Assembly (NCBI GenBank): GCA_003427395.1
Contig: BFEA01000041.1
Span: 611,782 to 639,754, forward strand
Origin: Chara braunii
Lineage: Eukaryota; Streptophyta; Charophyceae; Charales; Characeae
DNA: 27,973 bases
Reading direction: 5' to 3'
Shown: positions 19,371-26,925 of the stretch, piece by piece
Numbering within the stretch: position 1 is the first letter of the stretch
Layout of the letters: each line of letters begins with the position of its first letter
Notes under the pieces: generated by a model
What the model saw: the letters and a program-made list of their open reading frames with translations, nothing else
Database searches by the model: none
What the model was told of the DNA's origin: nothing
Position numbers and translations under genes: made by a program

Positions 19371-19487
19371 GCTTAAGAGTGGCAACATCCCCATAACGGG
19401 TGAAATGACGTGGTTGTACACAATCTCCGCTGGGGGGGGTAAGTGTAAGTCTCACTTTCGGTCATCCCTAACAAAATTTTAGAGGAG

Positions 19488-19889
19488 ATTACTAAGAGTC
19501 TTGTTGGCGACCTCAGTCTCATCATCTGTGCGAGGGTGGTAAAACGAGGAGAAGCGGAGCTGGGATCCATACATCTCGTGTAGGCGTCACCAGAATGTGC
19601 TGGTAAACCGTGAGTCACAGTCAGAGATGATGTTTTGAGGTAAGCCGTGAAATTTCATGAATCGGTCCAAGACGATGTCGACGACCTGACAAGCGCTAGT
19701 GCGATAGCGACAGAGGACAAAACGTGCACCCTTCGTAAAGCGATCAGTGATGACCAAGATCGCATCATGACCACGTTCGGTGGGAGGGCAGAGAAGACCA
19801 ACAAAATCTATAGAGATGGACTGCGAACGACCCTCAGGTATGGGTAGAGGCTGTTGTAACCCATACGGAAGATGGTTCACACTATTCAT
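19488..19889 (-). pseudogene. pol: Integrase catalytic core, copy B
   Basis: A 100-codon open frame carries ISIDFVGLL (first Asp at 19806-19808) and NIISDCDSRF (second Asp at 19620-19622). After a TGA the same strand continues to DDETEVANKTL with the Glu at 19512-19514, giving a D-61-D-35-E arrangement, which is the retroviral/Ty3 integrase triad with correct spacing. The enzyme would insert element DNA into the chromosome. In-frame stops after TFW and further on make it non-functional, but all three catalytic residues survive. Confidence 0.92.
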
Positions 19890-20270
19890 CTCCTAGCAGG
19901 TAGGATATTCCTGGATGTAGCTGATAATGAATTTCATGCACTTCGATCAGCGGCTAACACGAGCAAAGGTTTTCTTGAAGCCCATATAACCAACAATTGC
20001 CTGGTCATGAAACTCGACTACGGCCTGGATACGTGGGTCTCGACAATCACACTTACCATGCCAGTACACTAGGTCGTTTTCCCCGAGGGAGTATGAGGGA
20101 ACGGGTTTGCCACTCCGCAATGTTGCGTGGATGTTGCCAGAATTTGGGTAGTTGCGATACTGGGTGCGAAACTCGTTGATCATCGAATGGTGAATGGTGG
20201 TGATCAAGATGACAACGAGTTGGATTTGCTCCTGATTGTGGTCAGGACGACGGAACAAGGCGTCCACGAC
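19890..20270 (-). pseudogene. pol: RNase H-integrase junction and HHCC-like domain, copy B
   Basis: An open frame at 19947-20267 reads MDALFRRPDHNQE (the NVVADALSRRPD block at the end of RNase H in Ty3/Gypsy). It later reads VVEFHDQAIVGYMGFKKTF, equivalent to the H-x-GH-G--KT part of the integrase zinc domain with the second His as Tyr. The next block, YIQEYPTC, keeps one of two expected Cys residues. The zinc site is therefore incomplete. This whole domain is deleted from copy A. Confidence 0.8.
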
Positions 20271-20329
20271 GCGGTTTGTTTCACCCTTGATGCGCTAAGT
20301 GGTGAAACCAAACTCAGATAAGTCGCGCT

Positions 20330-20870
20330 ATCAACGTATCTATCGAGGGGAAAACTTGGGCTTCGTGAGGAAAGGTTGGACAACAAAGTTCTTCGTGTGC
20401 ACTATAAAGGGCGTCCCGTGCAGCTAACAACTCCAGTGTCCGGTATCATAAGCTATTGTGAGAACCTCGCCTTCATCGACAGTGTAATTTATCTTGGTAG
20501 GCAGCAACTGGCGGGAGTAGAAGGTAATCGGGCAATCCCTAACCCTGGCCTTGACAATCCCATCCTCTGTGATGGTCGAAGAGTAAGTAACATGAGGACT
20601 GTCAGTGGAGGGAAGTGGTGTAAGGGTAGGCGTCAATCGAGAAGTGTGGGCAGGAGGGGAAGAGAAGTAGGGAATATGGGGATTAGTGAAAAATGTAATG
20701 GGAACACCTGAGAGAGGACCACTCCTACCGCAAAATCTGACGCATTGGTGGTGACTATGAAGGGACGATCAAAATCGAGAAGGCGAAGAGCCGACGCACA
20801 AGTCACCGCCTTCTTGAGGGCGCGAAAGACGTCCTCACAAAGGGGTGTCCAAAACCATGGGAGGTTCTTC
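20330..20870 (-). pseudogene. pol: RNase H domain, copy B
   Basis: RPFIVTTNASDFAVGVVLSQ (about 20745-20770 region) carries the T-ASDFA-G motif with Asn in place of the first Asp. DGIVKARVRDCPITFYSRQL and PTKINYTVDEGEVLTIAY (20440-20600) follow. The end is interrupted by stops near 20320-20420. Position and motifs match copy A 5880-6370. Confidence 0.85.
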
Positions 20871-20935
20871 CGGAGGAGGGCGGAGGTGAGGACGTAGGAG
20901 TATCTGGTGTATCCTCAGATAAGTTACAATAGTAA

Positions 20936-21290
20936 CTAGTAAGTCCGAGGAAACTGTGAAGCTGCTTCTTGAAGGTGGGGGAAGGTCTGCGATAGCAGTG
21001 ATCTTCGCGTCGTCCATTGGAGACCCTGGTTAGACATATAGTGTCCTAGAAAGTGTACTTTCCGCTGTGCAAAGTGACACTTACTGAGCTTGGCATAGAA
21101 ATCATGCTTGCATAAACCCTTTAGGATATCATAAAGGTGTTTGAGATGGTCTTTTAAGGTATGGCTGTGGACGAAGATGTCGTCAAGATACATGAGAACG
21201 TATTTTTAAGGATGTCCCTGAAGAGCCGAATGGCATCACCGTGAACTCGTAGTGGTCGAAGCGCGATCGAAAGGCGATCTTCATCCTCTG
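20936..21290 (-). pseudogene. pol: Reverse transcriptase palm fragment, copy B
   Basis: KIAFRSRFDHYEFTVMPFG (about 21230-21286) enters the palm. The usual ~15-residue segment between MPFG and the next helix is missing, and LFRDILKN follows. The catalytic motif YLDDIF is intact (YLDD at 21179-21190), followed by HLYDILKGLCKHDFYAKLSK, CHFAQRKVHFLGHY and, past 21017, DDAKITAIADLPPP. All RT sequence upstream of KIAF, and the protease, are deleted: Gag-derived sequence joins RT at about 21287-21300. Confidence 0.9.
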
Positions 21291-21299
21291 CCTCTTTGA

Positions 21300-22370
21300 G
21301 GGGCCATCTCTCGACAGTCTCGTCGTCGAAGAAATTAGAGGATTCGTATGTCATTTTTGCCTTTACAAGACTCATTTCCCGTTCTCGTAACCGCTTGTCT
21401 GTCCATCCCTTACAACGATTGCGTAGGTTTCCTTTACCTGCACTTTCATCTGCTCTCTTTGGAGGGCAAGATCGCGGAATTGCCGATAGTTGTACTTTCC
21501 AGACTTTGCCTCTACCATAAGTTGTCCACGTATGAGCTCAGGCAGTGCGCGTGAGTAGATATACAGAACCTGGTCATCCTGTAAGTTCAATCCAGGTACC
21601 TAGAACAGACGATCAACTTCACGCGACAAAGCATTGATAGTGGACCAACTCTTTTGGCTGATAGTGGTGAGTTCGTCAAAGGCTTTATCGATCGTCGTTT
21701 TGTCGAGGAACCGCTCCTTGATTTTTTGGAGGAATTCCCACAAAGTCATTGTTTTCGCCAACTCACCTATATCTTTGAAGCTAGTGGCCTTAGACAATAC
21801 CCATTCCTTTGCAACTTCTCCCAGACAAGAGGTGAAGAAGGCAACTTGACTGTCCTCCGCCACTGGAGTGGTCCCACAATACGTCTGGATCTCGACAATC
21901 CACGATAACAAGTGCTTCCCCTCTTTTACCGTTGTAGGTAAATGGCAATTTCATTTTAACTTTTTCTTTCCTTTTCAGTTTCTCCCGTGCTTCTTTTTTT
22001 GGGTCTTCATTCTTAACGCTAGCTCGTCGCTGGCTCTGCGCTGGCTTGACGCTGGACGACAATGTTGAATGCAAGACTGCTAGTGCTTTGTGTTGGCGCC
22101 TTTCTCTGTCTACGGTGCCAGCTGGATACTTGACTATGTTGACGTGGCTCTCGCCACATTGTCCACTACATTGATGGGATACTGGCGAGGAGGAGGAGGA
22201 TCAAGATTGTAAGATTGGTCGAATGTGAGGAAACCAAGACTGTCCGCGTTCGTGTCGACATTGCGCATTGCTAATTGTCTTCAGAGAAGATTGCGTCGTG
22301 TGCGCCTTGACAAGATTTGTTCATTGTCAGAGCGTGCCAGAGGATACTATATGCCAACATGGCGAGTAGG
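21300..22370 (-). pseudogene. gag: gag (capsid) of copy B, without zinc knuckle
   Basis: From 21911 to 21372 a 180-codon frame has a single TAG (21600-21602) where RLFQVPG would be expected from CAG. It contains AFFTSCLGEVAKEW, LWEFLQKIKERFLD, AFDELTTISQK and YIYSRALPELIRGQL, the pattern of the Retrotrans_gag capsid domain (W....F...F........A...L..L.Q). Upstream, frames at 22074 onward (VKMKLPFTYNGKRGE) and 22268-22134 (DTNADSLGFLTFDQSYN) form the N-terminal part, separated by frameshifts. Downstream, ESSNFFDDETVERWPL runs into the deletion junction with RT. No CCHC finger remains. Confidence 0.85.
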
Positions 22371-22430
22371 GATTGCTTGAAGGAGGAGTGGGTTTGTGAG
22401 GGAGTTATATCTGCTGAGTTGATGGGTACT

Positions 22431-22982
22431 TTCTCTTCCACCCTCTAATCCCCCTCCCATTTGCTTCCTCTCTGGTCACGAGACACTGAATCACTTGATC
22501 ACGTGTATGATTTGAAAGACATTGAAACTTCGTGAGACATGATGTACTTTGTTGTTGTTGAGCTTTCCACCAAATTGGGTTCATTGAAATTTGGTATGGG
22601 AGCGACATCCTCCCTTTATTGCTATTTGCTGATATGCTTGGTGACGCGCGTTGGTATTGAAACAGCGTGCCGATTGCGCGCGTGTTTCCATCGCGCGCCT
22701 TACAGCTCTGCGTGGGAGGTTTTGCGTGTGCGCATGTATCTGAAGATGATGATGGTATGATGATGACGTGGACCTGATACCCCGTGGCAAGATTGCGCTG
22801 ACATGGCACTGGGCAACCGGCAAGATCGAGAGAGAGAGAGAGAGCTGCTGACGTAGCTTTGAAGTTGCATTGCACACGTGGCATAATGAGATGGTGCTGA
22901 CGTGGCACCCAAGAAGAAAAATAATCAGCAGAAATAGATATAGAAATTAGAGGATTCTGTTTCCATTTGTAACTTGTTTTTG
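22431..22982. other. Unrecognised DNA with GA microsatellite
   Basis: A GA run lies at 22829-22844. The word GCTGACGTGGCA and near copies recur at about 22797, 22849 and 22897. TGGTAT words (22591, 22649) resemble primer sites only poorly. I see no gene. Confidence 0.45.
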
Positions 22983-23568
22983 CGAGGATCGGGGTCCTCG
23001 GTAGGCCTATGGGCCCTTGTTTGCAGCCTTACCCGCCCTAAGTGAAGGCGGAGGTGCCCGCCCTAAGTGAAGGCGGGCCTGGCTTTTTGCAAGAGGCCCT
23101 CGACTGTCAATTTCATATTTGGGGTCCAGGCAGTTGCGACGCGCCAGTTGGTTGAGCGAAACTCAGGCCGAGCAACAAAGACATTTCCACGGCCCTTCGG
23201 GCCTTTCCAAAGAATGCAGGCCCTGGGCGTGATTCGCAGCCTCATACAGAGACAATTGGGCGCCCAACCGAACGAGGCCCAACAGCCCAGTAGCTGCTGG
23301 ACATAGGCAGCCTTCTGGGGCCTTCCGGAAGCTTTTGGGCCCAGGCCAGTGCAGCCAGGCTGCGAGAGCAGGCCAACTCTTTCCATAAAGGAAAGAGCTC
23401 GGCCCTGGCTGCCTCATTCAGGCACTCGCATGCTAGCGNCAGCGCTNCTGGAGCNAAGGCTCGCNGCTGCTGGNTGGCGCTGAGAGGCGAGGTGCAGCAN
23501 GTGNGGTCNTGCAGAGGAGGGNGCTGCTGAGGGCAGCGCCATAGCCCAGCCACCATAGCTGGTGGGCT
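22983..23568. repeat. Hairpin-rich island 1
   Basis: Hairpins and palindromes in order: CGAGGA/TCCTCG (22983-23000); a tandem pair sharing the loop CTAAGTGAA, CCGCC/GGCGG (23033-23051) and GCCCGCC/GGCGGGC (23056-23078); GGCCC/GGGCC (23191-23203); TTGGGCGCCCAA (23256-23267); CTTCCGGAAG (23322-23331); GCAGCC/GGCTGC (23351-23363); CTCTTTCC/GGAAAGAG (23377-23397); and AGCCACCA/TGGTGGGCT with one bulge (23548-23568). Long open frames on both strands are shadows of GC-rich sequence. Nine single N calls lie at 23439-23522. Confidence 0.7.
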
Positions 23569-24005
23569 TGGACTACAGTGAAGCGCAGGGGTGGTCTTCG
23601 GGTGAAAGAGAGGACAGGTGTGGGTGTAGTCAGGGGATAGGTGAAGGATGATGATGATGATGATTATGTGAGGGCACTTACCGTGTATTGGTGATGGTCT
23701 GCATGGGCGACATCTTCAAGTACTTCGAGTTGCCGTTGTCAACAGTTGCATTGTCTTTTTGTAGTCTGTAGTAGCTGTGTAGGAGTAGGATGGGCGCTGA
23801 GCGCTAAGTGTGAGTGTGAAGGAACTGGACACTTGTGTTGGGAGGAGAGAGTATGTTCTCCATGAACATTGGTTTTCAGTGCTACGAACCTCCATTGGTG
23901 TAATATTGGTGCAATGCTGCTCTCTAGACACGGTGTGACTATTTGGCTTTTAACGTGATGGTGTGATCTGGAATTGTCATCTCGCTGTAACTTATTTTCC
24001 TTGCA
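23569..24005 (+). other. Possible LTR of a second element type
   Basis: The only support is position: the sequence ends ...CCTTGCA directly before a good Met-tRNA primer site at 24009. No matching second LTR is in the window, so the start cannot be set. A GAT trinucleotide run lies near 23648-23662. Confidence 0.3.
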
Positions 24006-24008
24006 ATT

Positions 24009-24020
24009 TGGTATCGGAGC
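24009..24020 (+). other. Met-tRNA primer-binding site of another LTR element
   Basis: TGGTATCGGAGC matches the canonical TGGTATCAGAGC at 11 of 12 positions and is preceded by ...TTGCAATT, so an LTR ending in CA is plausible. The context differs from the Gypsy family above and resembles Copia-type junctions. No gag follows within readable sequence. Confidence 0.5.
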
Positions 24021-25400
24021 TGGTTCATATTGCGCTTCATTGGTTCTTCGCAATAGCTATTGGTACTTCGCATGAGGTGTGGGGCAGTGATAAGGCATTG
24101 GCGTTGAACGTTAGGCGGCCTAGGGTAGTGTGGGCGCGCCAAGGAGCTATGTGGTGACATACGGGTGTATGTTGGATGATGATAACTCGCTGATGTGGCA
24201 TATTAAGCCAAGGTGGAACCGCATTCCGTTGTCATCATAATTGCACATCAGGTTACCGGTAAGAAATATGTGGTTGGGGGCAACATTTGTGAGGTACGTT
24301 GCTCTCTTCCTTATCTACCCTCTTCATCTCTTCTTCCGTGAGGAAGTGAGTTCTGTCTTGAGAGTCCTCTCGATGTGAGGTGTCGCGAGCGCTCAACCTT
24401 GAGAGTCGACATTCTTCCTGGGCAGCAAGCTGGTGGGAGACGGGCAAAGCCTCTGTACGAAGCACTCGGGTCACGATGTCGAGCGCATCGGCCCTCACGT
24501 GAAACGAGGGCCCTCCCGGCCATGTCACACAGGAGTTCACCTAAAACATAGCTTTTAGAGACAACTCGGGAACGACGCATGCTGTTCCGTGAACCGCCAA
24601 GATGGACGCGGTTGCTTCGCTCCTTCGCCGCTCTAGCCGGGTGCGCCAGCTATACATCCCACGGTCCCTTACGACAGGACAGGTTCCCGCGGGGCATAAG
24701 CTTGCATCCCTAAGGGGCCGTCACCACCCTTAGGGGCGTATCCCTACGGAGCTACTGATCCACGTGCGAAGGCTTTTATGTGCAATCGCAGAGGTAGATC
24801 AGCCGAGGGTGTTTGCTCGTCTCGCTGCAGTATAGGAATTGTTTGACTAAACGCCGAATGAACCCGTGCGTCGTTTGTTCCCTGGGGCGCTGATCTCCCA
24901 AGTACGAAGTGTACGTGTTGACTAGGACATTCTCAACCAAACATGAAAACGATCCTTAGTCCCTAGCAATCAAACAACAAAAATCCCCATACTTAAAAGA
25001 ACATTACACAATCCAAATCGTTGACTTGATGAGCTGGTCTGCCAAAGTATCTCTTTTTTAACCCGTATGACTGAAAGAACTTTTATATTGTCGTTCCAAG
25101 ATTATTAATTTAAAGAAATAAACTAAGAATAATTTTCTTATCATGACTACTGAAACTTGTCATGAATAGCTTCTGTAAATAAATATCACTGGCAGCATGC
25201 AGATCAACAAGTGATCTGGTTTCTGGTCGATGTTTGAACTCTCGGTTCGACCGCGCTTCCGTACAATATTCAATTATTTTGGAGGAGCGAGTAACAACCT
25301 TGTTGTTGGTCGCTTTGCCCTCCTGTACAATAATTACTCTTTCTGTTCCACGAATGATGGAGATTCATCTCTAATGCCAAGTTACGCAACGCAGAAATAT
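24021..25400. other. Unrecognised intergenic DNA
   Basis: No frame shows a protein motif. A 9-bp-stem hairpin, CCCTAAGGG/CCCTTAGGG, lies at 24708-24735. The stretch 24950-25200 is A/T-rich. Confidence 0.5.
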
Positions 25401-25406
25401 TTCATC

Positions 25407-25484
25407 TTCCGCTGCTTTGCTTGACTACCTTTTCAGACGTTCACTTTCCGCTGCTTTGCTTGACTACCTTTTCAGACGTTCACT
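25407..25484. repeat. 39-bp perfect tandem duplication
   Basis: Units at 25407-25445 and 25446-25484 are identical, beginning TTCCGCTGCTTTGC and ending GACGTTCACT. A second recent-looking perfect tandem duplication in this window (see 15504). Confidence 0.92.
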
Positions 25485-25516
25485 TTTCACTCTATCCAAC
25501 TTATTTTTATGCGAAC

Positions 25517-25711
25517 GATTACCCCTCAATGCATAAGCATGATAGTGAAATCATCGGGGTAATCCGAATACTATCCATCCGGCGGTCCTAACTACATAAA
25601 GTGTTTTGTTTTTGTTTTTAGGTTACCTCGTGAAACCATAAGTTATATGGTTTCCTCAACGGGACTGAGTCCATGCGAAGTGTTTTCTGAAATCTGAGTA
25701 AGATTTCAGAA
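25517..25711. repeat. Small hairpin cluster
   Basis: Four hairpins in 195 bp: GATTACCCC/GGGGTAATC (25517-25564) enclosing ATGC-ATAA-GCAT; GAAACCATA/TATGGTTTC, loop 5 (25632-25654); GGACT/AGTCC (25662-25672); and an 11-bp stem ending in CTGAAATCT/AGATTTCAG, loop 5 (25685-25711). From 25712 to 26374 I see nothing I can name; opposing open frames overlap there. Confidence 0.75.
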
Positions 25712-26374
25712 GACGATGTCTAATCCTGGTAAATCTCTCGCCCGCCACGCACCTGTGTTATACAAAGTAGACCTTCGTCCACATCGCATGACTCTAACAA
25801 TCCAAGTATTATAGAAGGAGGCCATCCGAGAGGCTAGTCTCCAAACTATAACTCGAAGAGGTCGACTAAGTCCAAATAGGTGTCGAGTCTCTGTGTCCCG
25901 GATCCGGACGACGCCGAAACGCCTACCGGACGAGGTAATCTTGATACTCACAATGACTCGAGAGAGACATTGGAGGTTACTTGCGCGGTGGAAATACAAA
26001 GTATAACCGTAAAACTCGTCGGAAGTTCGAGCCGTGTTGGCTCTGAAATCCGCGCGAGTATTAGGGAAAAATCCCTCGCCACTTCGAAGCAGTCCAATGA
26101 AGCCGAACTAGTCGATAGGAGATCCATCTCGTACTCGTAAAAGTCGCGCTGCACTCCTAATGAGATCCTCCTCGGGTGTATCGCGAACCAGCAGATACCT
26201 TGGGATCGTCAAGTCTCGTCGTGCTCCAGGCATCTTGAGTGAAATTAAAAAAACGGCCCACTCAGGAAGACCGTGTAAATCACACTCCAGAGAAGACGAT
26301 TGTCACAATGAGTCGCCCGCAAAACAATCCACACCACTCCTTAGATCGATCGCTTGTCGCGACACCCTGCATTG

Positions 26375-26890
26375 CCGCCGTAAGATTTTCGTAGCGCTCC
26401 CGCACCACGGCTGGTTAAACCGGAGTCACCGTCGAAAGATTTCGACAGCGCTACCGTACCACTGCCGAAAACCCGGAACCGTCGCCGTAGAAAACCCGAT
26501 GGCGCTTCCGCACCACCACTGAAAAACCAGCCCTACCGCCGCAAAAAAACCGGCAGCGCTTCCGCACCACTGCTGAAAAACCAGGCCTGCTGCCGGAAAA
26601 AAAAAAACGGTAGCGCTTCCGCACCACCGCTGAAAAACCAGGCCTGCCGACACAAAAAACTGGCAGTGCTTCCGCACCACCGCTGAAAAACCAGGCCTGC
26701 CGCCACAAAAAACCGGCAGCGCTTCCGCACCACTGCTGAAAAACCAGGCCTGCCGCCGCAAAAAAACCGGCAGCGCTTCCGCACCACCGCAACAAAATTT
26801 CGGCAACACTTTCGTACTACCGCAGTGAAGGCCTGTGCCGCCGCAGCAAAATTTCGGTAGCACTTTCGTACTACCGCAGTGAAGGTCTGT
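26375..26890. repeat. Minisatellite, about ten units of 50-57 bp
   Basis: The anchor GCGCTTCCGCACCAC and variants recur at roughly 26394, 26449, 26502, 26556, 26613, 26667, 26720, 26772, 26809 and 26860. Each unit also has a GAAAAACCAGGCCTGCCG-like part and an A-run. The inner five units are most alike; the outer ones, especially the two last with TTTCGTACTAC, are diverged. Unit lengths often near 54 or 57 keep all three minus-strand frames open, giving repeats such as FSAVVRKRCRFF in a 204-codon frame (26426-27040). I do not take this as a gene, because several frames are open at once. Confidence 0.88.
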
Positions 26891-26925
26891 GCCACCTGCC
26901 GTAGACCCGTAGTGCCACCGGGCTT

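Larger units (their letters stand above)
17458..22430 (-). mobile_element. Ty3/Gypsy chromodomain retrotransposon, copy B (decayed)
   Basis: On the minus strand: gag, RT palm, RNase H, complete integrase core, chromodomain, 3' non-coding region and 3' LTR. It is the same family as copy A, judged by matching protein motifs, 3' region and LTR. The 5' LTR and primer site are not visible: sequence resembling copy A's leader (CCACTCCTCCTTCAAGCA near 22380) is the last recognisable part. Protease, N-terminal RT and the Gag zinc knuckle are deleted. It lies tail to tail with copy A. It cannot move by itself. Confidence 0.92.

Noticed and set aside
22591-22660. Further primer-site-like TGGTAT words
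   Set aside because: TGGTATGGGAGC (22591) and TGGTATTGAAAC (22651) match less well and lack a clear CA LTR end.
22774-22790. Minus-strand GGGTATCAGG as the copy B primer site
   Set aside because: No sequence resembling this family's LTR end lies next to it, so it cannot be tied to copy B.
22405-22908. 167-codon minus-strand frame upstream of copy B gag
   Set aside because: No motif; contains the GA microsatellite; overlapping frames on the same strand are also open. Probably leader or unrelated DNA.
23067-23556. Opposing open frames in the hairpin island
   Set aside because: GC-rich, stop-poor palindromic DNA gives open frames on both strands; some include N bases.
25706-26154. Overlapping open frames on both strands
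   Set aside because: No domain recognised; the frames mirror one another and nothing supports one over the other.
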